DNA of 64,000 nt. Source: Pelotomaculum schinkii. GTDB taxonomy: Bacteria; Bacillota; Desulfotomaculia; Desulfotomaculales; Pelotomaculaceae. The stretch covers positions 1,674,001-1,738,000 of the forward strand of contig NZ_QFGA01000001.1 of assembly GCF_004369205.1 (NCBI RefSeq). Direction: 5' to 3'. The translations under genes and the position numbers were made by a program. Each line of letters starts with the position of its first letter. Positions within the stretch are counted from its first letter, which is position 1. The notes below the pieces were generated by a model that searched no databases, was not told the DNA's origin, and saw only the letters and a list, made by a program, of their open reading frames with translations. Below, piece after piece: positions 1 through 8,509 of the stretch.

Positions 1-223
1 GTGAGACGTGAGACGTGTGACGTGGGACGTGTGATACAGGTATTCCTTTCGGGTCAAAGATTAAGCTTATCGATGAATTAACGCTTCTCACATTTTACGT
101 CAAATTATTAGCCTTTTTTATGCAGAATCGCACTTGCACTGCGAAGCAGTGCAATAGCCCTTATACAGCGTTTTCTTGGGGACGATGTGCGAATTAATTC
201 GCATATCGTCTCACGTCTCACGT
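1..223. repeat. Intergenic repeats: ACGTGGG-type heptamers and palindromic element
   Basis: No gene is seen. Positions 1-35 hold imperfect 7-bp repeats of the gacgtgg type. About 125-210 holds a palindrome-bounded element (aatcgcac near its left end, gcgaattaattcgc at 189-202). Positions 208-223 are further cacgtct heptamers running into the livH stop codon. Confidence 0.6.
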
Positions 224-1108
224 CTATACTTTTCTGACGGCGGGGCTGAACAGGCCTTCCGGTCTCATCAGCAGCACGGCCAGCAGGACCAAAAGAGCCA
301 GAGCATCTTTCAGCCCGGAGGATACCAGGCCCGCCCCGTAAGCTTCCAGGAGCCCGAGGAGGAGGCCGCCCAGTACCGCTCCCCCCACATTCTGCATGCC
401 GCCGAGAACAGCCGCGACAAAGCCCTTGACACCCAGTAAAAATCCCATATCATAGGTTGCCAGGGTGACCGGAGTGATAAAAATACCTGCTGCCGCTCCC
501 AGGGCGCCGCTGGCGATGAAAGCGGCGAACGACATGGCGGACGGGTTAATACCCACCAGCCTGGCGGCGGTCCGGTTGATTACACAGGCCCGCACAGCCT
601 TGCCGGCATAGGTCAGCTCAAAGAAAGCGTAGAGTCCGGCCAGGGCTGCCGCCAGCAGGCCTACTATCCATAAGCTCTGCAGGTTGATCGCGGCCCCCCC
701 GGCCACCAGTGGTCCTCCCTCAGAAAAAGCCGGGAGCGAGACGGGATCAGTTCCCCAGATCAGGAGGGCCAGACCCCGCAGGGATATGGAAATGCCAACG
801 GTGATCACCACCAGGGTCAACACCGAAGACTGTATAGCCGGCTTAACAGCCACCCGTTCCAGCAATCCGGCAAGTACCGCGACTGCCGCTACAGCAATCA
901 AAAATGCCGCGGCAAGAGGGAGTCCGGCCGCATAAAGACTGGCGGCCAGCAGGGCGCCCAGGGCCAAAAACTCACCCAGAGCCAGATTGAGCACTCCCGT
1001 AATATTAAAGGTTAAAACCAGGGCCAGGGCAGTCAGCGCATAGATGCTGCCCATGGTAAGCCCTGAAATAAACAGCTGGAGCAGTTGACTGGATAAAGTC
1101 AATTTCAA
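224..1108 (-). CDS. livH: Branched-chain amino-acid ABC transporter permease, LivH-like
   Basis: A 294-residue membrane permease of the LivH/BPD_transp_2 family, which moves Leu/Ile/Val across the cytoplasmic membrane as a heterodimer with LivM. The sequence is hydrophobic throughout, and the family signature GSIYALTALALVL (about residues 20-32) follows the N-terminal helix. The start is TTG, with GGGGGC a few bases upstream, and places the signature at its usual distance from the N-terminus. It lies downstream of the livK binding protein on the same strand, separated by about 380 bp of repeats. livM, livG and livF are not in the window and may lie beyond the left edge. The stop codon abuts a heptamer repeat array. 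Confidence 0.9.
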   Translation of the reverse strand: MKLTLSSQLLQLFISGLTMGSIYALTALALVLTFNITGVLNLALGEFLALGALLAASLYAAGLPLAAAFLIAVAAVAVLAGLLERVAVKPAIQSSVLTLVVITVGISISLRGLALLIWGTDPVSLPAFSEGGPLVAGGAAINLQSLWIVGLLAAALAGLYAFFELTYAGKAVRACVINRTAARLVGINPSAMSFAAFIASGALGAAAGIFITPVTLATYDMGFLLGVKGFVAAVLGGMQNVGGAVLGGLLLGLLEAYGAGLVSSGLKDALALLVLLAVLLMRPEGLFSPAVRKV

Positions 1109-1489
1109 AAGCCCCCGATCCGTAAATTATTCATAGATTAGAACTTTCATGTTGCACGTAGAACAAATTTAAAAGTTTTTGGCTAGTCGAGGCATTTGGA
1201 CGTGAGACGTGAGACGTGGGTCGTGGGACGTGGGATCCTGGTATTTCTAACGGGTCAAAATGACATCTATTAAAGCTTGTTTTGATGGAGGTGCGATTTC
1301 AATCGCACAAGACCTGCTAAACAGTAGGTGTTGCATTCCTTTGGGGTCTTGTGCGAATGAATTCGCACCTACATACTTTAGACCTGGGTCGTGGGATCCT
1401 GGCTTTCTTATGAGTTCAAATACCTGTAGCCTTCTTACACCCACTTCTCACATCTCATTTCTCACGTCCCACGTCCCACGTCCCACGTC
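1109..1489. repeat. livK-livH intergenic repeat region
   Basis: There is no gene here. It holds heptamer repeats (1201-1236 gacgtgagacgtgggtcgtg; 1461-1492 cacgtcc units) and a palindrome-bounded element at about 1288-1376. The element's left arm is gtgcgatttcaatcgcac and its right arm gtgcgaatgaattcgcac. Similar elements recur at about 125-210, 24265-24350, 26340-26395 and 51150-51240. Confidence 0.7.
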
Positions 1490-2710
1490 TCACTCCATCA
1501 GTTTCCACTGACCATTCTGGATCCGTACCAGGACCATGGAGTCTTCATCGAGGCCATTATGGTCGGTTGGCGTCAGGTTGAAGATCCCGGAGACTCCGGT
1601 GAAGTTGCTGGTTTTTTCCAACTGGTCGCGGATACCCGCCCGGTCCGGGCCTGCTGTTTCAATGGCATTCACCAGCAGGTAAAAGGCGTCCCAGGCATAC
1701 CCGCCGAAAGAGTTGGGAGGAGAGTTATAACGCTTGCTGTAGTCGGCGATGTAGTCGTCGAGAACCTTCTTCTGCGGGTCGCTGTCAGGAATTTGCCCGC
1801 TCACGGTCAGTTTGCCGATTGGCAGCCGTACTCCGTCCGCCGCTCCCTGGGCCAGCTCAATAAAATTCTGGTTCCCTACACCATGGCTGTGCAGGAGCGG
1901 AATTTCCAGGCTCAGATCCCTGTAATTTTTAGTGATAATCGAGGCCGATGGCGGAATAGCCCATACAACCGTTGCCTGTGCCCCACTGGTTTTGACTCTG
2001 GTAAGCTGCGGGGTCATATCCTTGTCGGTCGCTTCAAATTTTTCTTCCGCCACTATTTCCAGGCCGCCTGCTCCGGCCGCCGCCTTAAAAGCGTTCCTTC
2101 CGTTGTCGCCGTACGAGTTGTTCATGTAGAGGAAAGCCACCCTGGTAAGGTTGTTTTCCTTCAGGTAATCTATCAGCCTGTTGACCACAACCAGGTCACT
2201 CTGGGCAGTTTTAAAGACCCACTTTCTTTCCTGTACCGGTTCTACAATGGCGCTGGCCGCGGCCATGGAGATCATGGGCACCTGCTCTTTTTGCACGGTA
2301 TCAATCATCGACATGGAGGTTCCGCTGGCGCTGCACCCGATTACCGCCAGCACCTTTTGCTGGTCGATTAGCTTTTTAACTGCAAGTACGGCTTCAGTTT
2401 CGTCGCTCTTATTGTCAAGGATGGTTAACTCTAACGGATGGCCGTTAATTCCACCGCTTTCATTGACCTTGTCAGCCAGCATCTGGAGCGTATTTCGCTC
2501 GGGTACCCCCAATGATGAGGACGGGCCGCTAATGTCTACAACAGCTCCAATTTTATATGGTTCCTTTACCGCGCCGGCATTGCTGCCGGTAGAACTGCTG
2601 CCGGAACACCCGCCAAGCAGCAATAACACAACGGCCAAAACGCCTGCCAGCGCTGTAACCACGATCAACCTTGCCTTCGGCAACGCCTTTTCCCCCTTAA
2701 TCATATTCAT
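1490..2710 (-). CDS. livK: Branched-chain amino-acid ABC transporter substrate-binding lipoprotein
   Basis: A 406-residue LivJ/LivK-type periplasmic-binding-protein-I fold, lipid-anchored on the outer face of the membrane. Residues 1-36 form a lipoprotein signal ending in the lipobox LLGGC. The mature part starts with YKIGAVVDISGPSSSLG, typical of Leu/Ile/Val receptors, and continues with the two-lobe fold (CSASGTSMSM, GYAWDAFYLLVNAI). AAGGAA lies about 8 bases before the ATG. The tandem T-box leader at 2785-3200 should couple expression to uncharged tRNA, which fits amino-acid uptake. The TGA stop lies inside a cacgtcc heptamer array, so the array may have altered the C-terminus. Confidence 0.92.
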   Translation of the reverse strand: MNMIKGEKALPKARLIVVTALAGVLAVVLLLLGGCSGSSSTGSNAGAVKEPYKIGAVVDISGPSSSLGVPERNTLQMLADKVNESGGINGHPLELTILDNKSDETEAVLAVKKLIDQQKVLAVIGCSASGTSMSMIDTVQKEQVPMISMAAASAIVEPVQERKWVFKTAQSDLVVVNRLIDYLKENNLTRVAFLYMNNSYGDNGRNAFKAAAGAGGLEIVAEEKFEATDKDMTPQLTRVKTSGAQATVVWAIPPSASIITKNYRDLSLEIPLLHSHGVGNQNFIELAQGAADGVRLPIGKLTVSGQIPDSDPQKKVLDDYIADYSKRYNSPPNSFGGYAWDAFYLLVNAIETAGPDRAGIRDQLEKTSNFTGVSGIFNLTPTDHNGLDEDSMVLVRIQNGQWKLME

Positions 2711-2784
2711 CTCATTTTCCTTAAGGTTTGTTGGGTAAATAAGCTGTATAAAGAAAGCGGCTCACCCCCTTTACGTAAAATATG

Positions 2785-2905
2785 CACAAAAAAACCGCAG
2801 CCTTCGCGGGGACGAAAGCTGCGGACTTCCGCGGTACCACCCCGGTTGGTTGTTATAGAACCCACTTCAAAAGGTACAGGTTATCCCATTACCTGCAGGC
2901 TTAAT
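2785..2905 (-). promoter_or_regulatory. Second T-box antiterminator/terminator unit (partial T-box)
   Basis: On the minus strand GGGGTGGTACCGCG (2830-2843) is a near-consensus T-box motif. It is followed by a GC-rich terminator stem (2795-2825) and a T-run (2788-2794), just upstream of livK. Only about 70 nt separate it from the terminator of the upstream T-box, too little for a full Stem I. It is therefore a second decision hairpin without its own specifier stem. The UGGU bulge would pair with a tRNA whose discriminator is A, as in Leu, Ile and Val tRNAs. Confidence 0.85.
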
Positions 2906-2912
2906 GTAAAAT

Positions 2913-3200
2913 AAAAAAACTTTCCGCCCGATAGGGACGAAAAGAATTTCGCGTTACCACCCTAGTTGGCTCACAAAAAGAGCCCACTCCTTGCAGGGTA
3001 CGGGAACAAATTCCTTATACCCCCTTCCTTTTAACGGTAGAAGTCTCCGTACGGGCCTACTTTCCTTCATGGTTTCAGTCCGTCAACTCGGGGGAGAACT
3101 TCAACGGCTCATACTGTAGAAGCGCTTTCAGTCGCGACGCTTCCTCCCTGAAAAGCTGTGTCCCGTCTACTTTTCCCCTTCATCGCTTTTGGCGATATAT
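2913..3200 (-). promoter_or_regulatory. Full T-box leader upstream of livK
   Basis: The minus strand shows a long Stem I region (about 3190-2990, starting GAAGGGGAAAAGTAGACGGG), a stem III-like hairpin, the T-box motif AGGGTGGTAACGCG (2950-2963) and a terminator stem with seven Ts (2913-2944). The specifier codon could not be assigned with confidence by eye. The UGGU acceptor-pairing bulge fits A73 tRNAs, in agreement with a branched-chain amino-acid transporter downstream. Confidence 0.9.
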
Positions 3201-3211
3201 CCTTAGTGCTA

Positions 3212-3240
3212 ATAATAGAGGAACCCCTCTCACAAGTCAA
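3212..3240 (-). promoter_or_regulatory. Sigma-A type promoter of the T-box/livKH transcript
   Basis: The minus strand reads TTGACT (3235-3240), a 17-bp spacer, then TATTAT (3212-3217). This sits just upstream of the T-box Stem I and downstream of the lysE stop. Confidence 0.8.
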
Positions 3241-3269
3241 GAAGAAAATGGCGCAATGCCTGTCCTTTT

Positions 3270-3893
3270 TCATATGACTCCCAACAGGATTAAAACACCG
3301 AACACGGTGATAACCAGTCCGGAGATCTGGGTGATCCTGTGGAGGACATGACTGTTCAATTTTTTGCGCAGAAAGCTCGCTATCGAACTGATTGTAAACC
3401 ACCAGATAATAGATCCGAGAAAAACACCGGTGACTACCAGGAACGCAAAGGCGTGTCCCTCGTCCGGGTTGATTAAGTCAAACCCAGCAAAAGCAGCGGC
3501 AAAAGCCAGGATGGTAATGGGGTTGGTTAAAGTGAGAAAAAAGCTCGAAATAAAGGCCTGGAAGCCTCCCCTACCGCGTCCTCCGTTCTTCTTTTCGGGC
3601 TTCCCGGATTCGTGTGAGAGCATGGACATCACGCCCAAAACGCATATAAAGATTCCGCCTCCAAATTGGAGCCATTTTTCCTCCTGGACATAGAAATTAG
3701 TAATGAAACTTAATCCAAAGGCTGCGGCAAAGGCGAAAAAAGTATCCGCCACGGCTGCTCCAAGCCCGGATATAAAACCAATAATCCTGCCTCCGAGCAG
3801 GGTCCTGCGGATACACAGTAAATTTACCGGCCCAATCGGTACGGCCAGAAAAAAACCAATAACAACTGCCTTTAGGAAAAGGATCTCCTTCAC
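3270..3893 (-). CDS. LysE/RhtB-family amino-acid exporter
   Basis: A 207-residue membrane protein of the LysE/RhtB translocator family. Members are six-helix exporters of amino acids or related small molecules. The family N-terminal signature AVPIGPVNLLCIRRTLLGG is present (about residues 17-35), and helices are spaced across the protein. A loop of charged and Gly residues (about 98-110, KPEKKNGGRGRGG) is family-typical. The start is GTG after GAGGGA. It is monocistronic and lies just upstream of the livKH T-box promoter on the same strand. The substrate cannot be deduced. Confidence 0.85.
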   Translation of the reverse strand: MKEILFLKAVVIGFFLAVPIGPVNLLCIRRTLLGGRIIGFISGLGAAVADTFFAFAAAFGLSFITNFYVQEEKWLQFGGGIFICVLGVMSMLSHESGKPEKKNGGRGRGGFQAFISSFFLTLTNPITILAFAAAFAGFDLINPDEGHAFAFLVVTGVFLGSIIWWFTISSIASFLRKKLNSHVLHRITQISGLVITVFGVLILLGVI

Positions 3894-4131
3894 TTACAGT
3901 CCCTCGAAAACATTTCCCCACATACCACTGTGGACAAACAGCGTAAATGATAGGATTTTGTAGATATATAATAGCTCATTTTACCATGAAACTTGATTCT
4001 ATTGCTAGATGGACCGGACTTTGTTATCAGGGGTTACAATAAAAAAACACAGGCAATTAAAACCTTAAATTAAAAAGCATCCTTAAACCCCTATCTTACG
4101 GTTTCAGACGCTTCTTTTATTACGCGCCGGC

Positions 4132-4455
4132 TTACGAATCCAACTCTTTTTTAGTCGCCTCTTGCACTTTAGGCTCTACTGTCACGGCTGCCGGCTGCTG
4201 GTTTTTCAAAGTTTTAATTTCCGCCTCCAACTGGCGTATATACATAGCTTTTTTAATCTGCCACCAAAAGCCTAAAAACATAACCATCACTGCGCCAACT
4301 GCCGCCGAGGCGAGGATTACGAGGACCTTGGAAATGCCCTGGTACTGCCAGAATAAAAATTTTATACTGATGCTCTCCGTGTTTTGGATAGCAAAGACTG
4401 CTACGCTGAGAGCAAATAAAAGAGCCACAATAAAGTATATTTGGGCTTTACTCAC
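4132..4455 (-). CDS. LapA-domain (DUF1049) membrane protein
   Basis: A 107-residue protein with two transmembrane helices (residues 5-22 and 42-65) and a C-terminal coiled-coil-like tail (about 66-90). The motif FAIQNTESISIKFLFWQY between the helices is the hallmark of the LapA/DUF1049 family. In Gram-negatives LapA assists LPS assembly; in Gram-positives the role is unknown. The start is GTG with AGGAGGG about 8 bases upstream. It is convergent with nothing, and stands alone between lysE and the glycosyltransferase. Confidence 0.85.
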   Translation of the reverse strand: MSKAQIYFIVALLFALSVAVFAIQNTESISIKFLFWQYQGISKVLVILASAAVGAVMVMFLGFWWQIKKAMYIRQLEAEIKTLKNQQPAAVTVEPKVQEATKKELDS

Positions 4456-4615
4456 ATTCGTAACCCTCCTTTAAGATAATGGTATCCAATGCAAGTATAC
4501 CATTGTTTAGTTGTCAGGTTAACCACAACTAAAAAAATTGTCCACCTGCGTCCCCTTGTCAACCACCCACAAAAAAACAAAACCCCGCTTGGGGGGTTCG
4601 TATCAAAGCAAATCG

Positions 4616-5854
4616 TTAGCTCGTTCTCCTGCTTTCGGCCTTGGCCGGCAGGTACAGGTTTGGCAGGTTTTCGTGCTTGATGTTGCGGATGTGCAGGGTA
4701 TGGGACCACTCTTTGTTCTTGCGCATGGCGAAACCGATGTAGGCGATGGGGATCCAGGTCAGGGCAAAGATTGGGTAAAACACCAGCCACCAGTATACTT
4801 TAAACCTGACCCGTTCCAGATATAGACCCAGGCCGAAGTAGAAAAACTGGGCAAAGAAACCGATATAGCCCCAAGCTGAATGTTCCAGCAGCAGCTCCGG
4901 ACCAAGATATAAAACATTTACAATCACGCTCAGACCGATAAGCATCTGAAAAAAGGGCTGAATCAAATACAGGGCGCCGTCAATCATGGCAAAGTTCCTG
5001 GTGCGAATCCCCTCCCGCAACAACTTGCCCATATAGCGGCCGGCAACATTGGTGTGTCCCTGCATCCAGCGCCTGCGCTGGTTCCAGGACTGCCCCAGGG
5101 TCAGGGGCTTCTCGTCATAGACCTTGGCTTCATGAGCCCAGCAAACCTTGACGTTGTTCAATAGAGCCTTGGTCTGAAATTCCAGGTCTTCGGTGAGGGA
5201 AGTCATACCCCACCCATACTTTTTCAGCAGATCCACTGAAATGCACATACCGGTACCGCCCAAAGCACAGGTAAGGCCCAGGTTATACTTAGAAAGCTGC
5301 CAAAGGCGATTGGTTAGTGTGTAGCCGATATAAATAGACTTGGTAATCCAGGTATCGCTGGCGTTCTTGGTATCCAAATAGCCCTGGACGATTCTTTCTC
5401 CCTTGAGCAGGTGCGCGTTCATGATCCTTAAAAAATCATTGTCGACCAGGTTGTCCGCATCAAAGACAACCACCGCGTCGTAAGAAACGTTGCCCGCAAA
5501 AATTTGGTTGAAGGCATACTCAAGGGCATAGCCTTTGCCTATCTCTTTCTTGTTAAAACGCTCGATTACCTGAGCGCCATGCTCTCTTGCGATAGCGGCG
5601 GTACGATCGGTGCAATTGTCAGCGATAACATAGATGTCATAAAGCTCTTTCGGGTAGTTTAGTTCATGGAGGTTCCGGATTAATTCCCCAATAACCTTCT
5701 CTTCGTTGTGCGCAGCGCTCACTATAGCAAAACGGGAACTGGGCGGCAAAGAATAGTCTTCCGGCTTACGGAAGAACCCAAACAGAGAAATCACAAAGTA
5801 ATAAAACGTAAAGCCAGTCAGGAAAATTTGGACACCGTAAAAAAGTACCTCCAT
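4616..5854 (-). CDS. Processive family-2 glycosyltransferase
   Basis: A 412-residue membrane glycosyltransferase of the cellulose/hyaluronan-synthase-like GT2 group. It has an N-terminal helix (residues 1-25), then a GT-A domain with AAHNEEKVIGEL, the sugar-nucleotide DxD-type FDADN, TEDLEF (catalytic base region) and the processivity motif QRRRW. Several C-terminal helices follow. It probably builds a cell-surface polysaccharide; the substrate is unknown. I chose the ATG at 5854 because AAAGGGGA precedes it and the helix starts directly there. An upstream in-frame TTG would add 43 non-conserved residues. Confidence 0.9.
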   Translation of the reverse strand: MEVLFYGVQIFLTGFTFYYFVISLFGFFRKPEDYSLPPSSRFAIVSAAHNEEKVIGELIRNLHELNYPKELYDIYVIADNCTDRTAAIAREHGAQVIERFNKKEIGKGYALEYAFNQIFAGNVSYDAVVVFDADNLVDNDFLRIMNAHLLKGERIVQGYLDTKNASDTWITKSIYIGYTLTNRLWQLSKYNLGLTCALGGTGMCISVDLLKKYGWGMTSLTEDLEFQTKALLNNVKVCWAHEAKVYDEKPLTLGQSWNQRRRWMQGHTNVAGRYMGKLLREGIRTRNFAMIDGALYLIQPFFQMLIGLSVIVNVLYLGPELLLEHSAWGYIGFFAQFFYFGLGLYLERVRFKVYWWLVFYPIFALTWIPIAYIGFAMRKNKEWSHTLHIRNIKHENLPNLYLPAKAESRRTS

Positions 5855-6372
5855 GGCTATCCCCTTTGCAAACGTTAAAGTCTCATAAAAAAGTACACCA
5901 GAAGAATTTTCTGCTAAGAAAGCAAAAGTCCTTCTTTTTTTATAGTGAAAGGCCAAAAGAAAATATCTTTTGAAAAGATGCAATATTAAGGGGGCGTCCC
6001 TATACTAACCCGCATCTGGCGATTTTATACTCTTATCCAAGGTCCGGCCCCAACAGCTGCGGGCTGATAAATTCCGGAAATCATGCTCCCATCTCCCCCT
6101 GCTCCACTTCTTATTTAAATGTCATTATGTATATGCCGGTGGCGCTGCAAAGCTTACCGGAACTACTAGACATTATGACCCAGAACAAGAAAATATTACT
6201 AAAATATTGAGATTTACGCCTATTCACCTCCGCAGCTCAGTGCATTGCCAGGCATTTTTTCACAGGCAAGGTCGTGAACACATACCCGCTATAAAAAAAC
6301 CTATCGTTCACAACGACAGGCTTTTTCATACCAGCGTGAGCAAGCTCATTCATTCCGGGCCGGTTCATTCAA
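5855..6372. other. Intergenic region without recognised gene
   Basis: About 500 bp separate two minus-strand genes. Apart from the terminator at 6294-6327, nothing coding, repeated or structured stood out. It should contain the promoter of the glycosyltransferase gene. Confidence 0.5.
6294..6327 (-). terminator. Rho-independent terminator after the TGS GTPase gene
   Basis: On the minus strand AAAAAGCCTGTCGTTGTGAACGATAGG is followed by TTTTTTT. This is a compact stem-loop about 45 bp after the GTPase stop codon. Confidence 0.8.
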
Positions 6373-7350
6373 TCACTGAGTTATTTCTACGATGTCGCGA
6401 TCCTGCAGCACGTAGTCGCGCATGACTGATTGACCCTCAAAACGGGCGGAACCCCAGATTCTGGCATTTTTCATCAGGCGCGGCAGATCCCGGTGGATAG
6501 ACACGGCCAATTCCTGAATTGTGCTGCCCTGCTGCAATATAAACGGAGTTTTCAGATCAGGCTCTTTGCCGGGAACCTTGGTATAGACGCGAATGATCCC
6601 CAGTATCGTGAAAATCTTTTCCTTCAGCGCTTCCAGACCTACACCGGTGACAGCTGAAACAGGGTAAATCTCCAGACCGGCGGGGCCCAGTTCCCGCATG
6701 ATCTCAATATTGTCACTGCTGTTCGGCATATCCGCGCGGGTGGCCAGCACCAGGCGCCGGCCGGGTGGTATCCCGCGAGTGTTGAGAGCCGCATCGTCCC
6801 GGACGATCTTTTTATCATTTAAATACTTCAAACAAAACTCCAACTGCTCGAGGCATTCGTCTGAGCCCGCATCGACCAGGACCAGCAACGCGTCTGCGTT
6901 GCGCAGGGCGCCGGCCAACCCGGGTGGTACAATCTCTTGCGTAATGGGTGGAGTATCAACCAGCTGGATGTAAATATCCTCGTAAGGCATCATACCGGCC
7001 AGAGGCACGGTAGTGGAAAAAGGATATCCGGCAATCTTCGGCCTGGCCCTGGTTACAGCGCCCACGAGGGCCGACTTGCCGGTATTCGGAAATCCAACCA
7101 GAGCCACCTGCCCGGCCCCCTGCTTCTCAATAAAGAAAGGGTCGATCCGGGCGGTTTTGCTTTTCTTTTGACCTTCCTCCCGAAGTTTGGAAAGACGCTT
7201 CTTTAAATCGGCCTGCATCTTTTCGGTACCCTTGTGCTTGGGAATAACCGCGAGCATCTCTTCTAAGGCGGCGATTTTTTCCTCAACAGTTACCGCTTTC
7301 TTGTAGGACTCTTCCGCGTCATAATACTGGGGTGTAAGATTGGCAGGCAA
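6373..7350 (-). CDS. TGS-domain GTPase (Obg/DRG-like)
   Basis: A 325-residue P-loop GTPase with an N-terminal helical region (residues 1-70), a G domain and a C-terminal TGS domain (about 250-325). G1 is GFPNTGKS, switch/G2 is near GYPFSTTVPLAGM, G3 is DTPP and the G4 position is TRAD rather than NKxD. This arrangement resembles the DRG/Obg subfamily, which associates with ribosomes or RNA. The downstream terminator suggests a single-gene unit. The physiological role in bacteria is not established. Confidence 0.85.
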   Translation of the reverse strand: MPANLTPQYYDAEESYKKAVTVEEKIAALEEMLAVIPKHKGTEKMQADLKKRLSKLREEGQKKSKTARIDPFFIEKQGAGQVALVGFPNTGKSALVGAVTRARPKIAGYPFSTTVPLAGMMPYEDIYIQLVDTPPITQEIVPPGLAGALRNADALLVLVDAGSDECLEQLEFCLKYLNDKKIVRDDAALNTRGIPPGRRLVLATRADMPNSSDNIEIMRELGPAGLEIYPVSAVTGVGLEALKEKIFTILGIIRVYTKVPGKEPDLKTPFILQQGSTIQELAVSIHRDLPRLMKNARIWGSARFEGQSVMRDYVLQDRDIVEITQ

Positions 7351-7484
7351 AAAATTGCACCCCCTAATGTTTTTTTTATACTATAAAACTAACACAAACG
7401 ACAGCTAAAAGAAATCTCAAAAAAGAACCGGCCGGTATATCGGTAAAGAAGGTTATAATAATGTCGAGGGCTTGACCTGAAAAA

Positions 7485-7535
7485 GCAAGTCGTAGGTCGT
7501 AAGGCGTAGGGCGTAAAAAGTGGGATGTAAATTCC
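7485..7535. repeat. Degenerate heptamer repeat (cgtaggg type)
   Basis: The sequence reads gtcgtaggtcgtaaggcgtagggcgtaa, with units of about 7-9 bp related to the cgtaggg repeats at 21920-21975. It lies in the divergent region between the TGS GTPase and the YaiI-like gene. Confidence 0.5.
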
Positions 7536-7572
7536 GGAATAAATGTTAAATTTGGCGGCAAGGGATGTAATT

Positions 7573-8007
7573 ATGAAAATTATTGTTGACGCGGACGCCA
7601 CGCCGAAGAAGGCGCTGGAAACCTGCAGGGCGGCTGCCGCAGAATTTGCAGTAAACCTGGTGACAGTGGCAAGCTTCAATCACCGGATTGAATCCGACCA
7701 CCACATCACTGTGGGAAACGCGCCCCAGGAAGCCGACCTGCAAGTGGTCAACCTGACCGGTAAAGGAGACATTGTGGTCACCCAGGACTGGGGCCTGGCC
7801 GCTATCGTCCTCGGCAAGGGGGCCGCCGCTCTTTCTCCGGCCGGCCGGATTTTCCGGAAGGAGACAATTGACTTCCTATTGGAGGAGCGGGAGCTAAAGG
7901 CGAAATTCAGAAGAAGCGGGGGTAGAACCAGAGGACCCAGAAAAAGAACGGCCGCGGACGACGATCACTTTAAGAAATCCCTGTACCGGCTGCTGGAACA
8001 AAGATAA
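7573..8007 (+). CDS. YaiI/YqxD family (DUF188) protein
   Basis: A 144-residue protein of the UPF0178/DUF188 family, with a PIN/NYN-like fold. It starts [16 protein letters not shown], where DADA(C/T)P is the family signature, and continues with TQDWGLAA and a C-terminal RTRGPRKR stretch. The ATG at 7573 is preceded by AAGGGA and matches the usual N-terminus; an upstream ATG adds ten unconserved residues. A nuclease function is suspected from the fold but not proven. The stem-loop at 8027-8064 follows the gene. Confidence 0.88.
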   Translation: MKIIVDADATPKKALETCRAAAAEFAVNLVTVASFNHRIESDHHITVGNAPQEADLQVVNLTGKGDIVVTQDWGLAAIVLGKGAAALSPAGRIFRKETIDFLLEERELKAKFRRSGGRTRGPRKRTAADDDHFKKSLYRLLEQR

Positions 8008-8026
8008 TTAATATTTGATTGCATGA

Positions 8027-8064
8027 AAAAAGCGTCCCCCTCTACGACAATGGCGACGCTTTTT
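8027..8064. terminator. Bidirectional stem-loop terminator
   Basis: Arms AAAAAGCGTC (8027-8036) and GACGCTTTTT (8055-8064) are perfectly complementary. The hairpin has T-runs on both strands, so it can end the YaiI-like gene from the left and the peptide array from the right. Confidence 0.75.
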
Positions 8065-8092
8065 GCGTATTTCAGCTTTGTATGTAAAATTT

Positions 8093-8164
8093 CTACCACC
8101 TGTGGCCGGCGCCGGAGGCGATGACCAGGGAAAGAACCACTACCAGGCTGTATATCCAACGCAT
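8093..8164 (-). CDS. 23-residue hydrophobic peptide, tandem copy 1 (last transcribed)
   Basis: An ORF of 23 codons plus TAG, beginning MRWIYSLVVVLSLVIA and ending in Ser-Gly-Ala-Gly-His-Arg-Trp. AAAGGAGG lies 8 bases before the ATG, an excellent ribosome-binding site. The central 14-15 residues are one hydrophobic helix; both ends carry Arg and Trp. The first transcribed copy differs at one residue and the others only synonymously. The family is not recognised. Tandem arrays of tiny membrane peptides recall the Ldr and Ibs type I toxins of enterobacteria, but no homology is claimed. Confidence 0.75.
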   Translation of the reverse strand: MRWIYSLVVVLSLVIASGAGHRW

Positions 8165-8231
8165 CTGTTTTTCCTCCTTTAGGTTTTAAAAGATTATCTT
8201 CACCATTTTGGTTTGTGACTGCTTTAAGCTC

Positions 8232-8303
8232 CTACCACCTGTGGCCGGCGCCGGAGGCGATAACCAGGGAAAGAACTACTACCAGGCTGTATATCCAACG
8301 CAT
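8232..8303 (-). CDS. 23-residue hydrophobic peptide, tandem copy 2
   Basis: It has the same peptide as copy 1, exactly 139 bp away, with the same AGGAGG site. The differences are synonymous (for example GTC to GTT and GTG to GTA), which suggests selection on the peptide sequence. Confidence 0.75.
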   Translation of the reverse strand: MRWIYSLVVVLSLVIASGAGHRW

Positions 8304-8370
8304 CTGTTTTTCCTCCTTCAGATTTTAAAAGATTATCTTCACCATTTTGGTTTGTGACTGCTTTAAGCTC

Positions 8371-8442
8371 CTACCACCTGTGGCCGGCGCCGGAGGCGAT
8401 GACCAGGGAGAGAACCACTACCAGGCTGTATATCCAACGCAT
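8371..8442 (-). CDS. 23-residue hydrophobic peptide, tandem copy 3
   Basis: It encodes the same peptide as copies 1 and 2, again 139 bp further on, and keeps the ribosome-binding site and the spacer sequence. Nucleotide changes are synonymous (CTT TCC to CTC TCC). Confidence 0.75.
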   Translation of the reverse strand: MRWIYSLVVVLSLVIASGAGHRW

Positions 8443-8509
8443 CTGTTTTTCCTCCTTCAGATTTTAAAAGATTATCTTCACCATTTTGGTTTGTGACTGC
8501 TTTAAGCTC

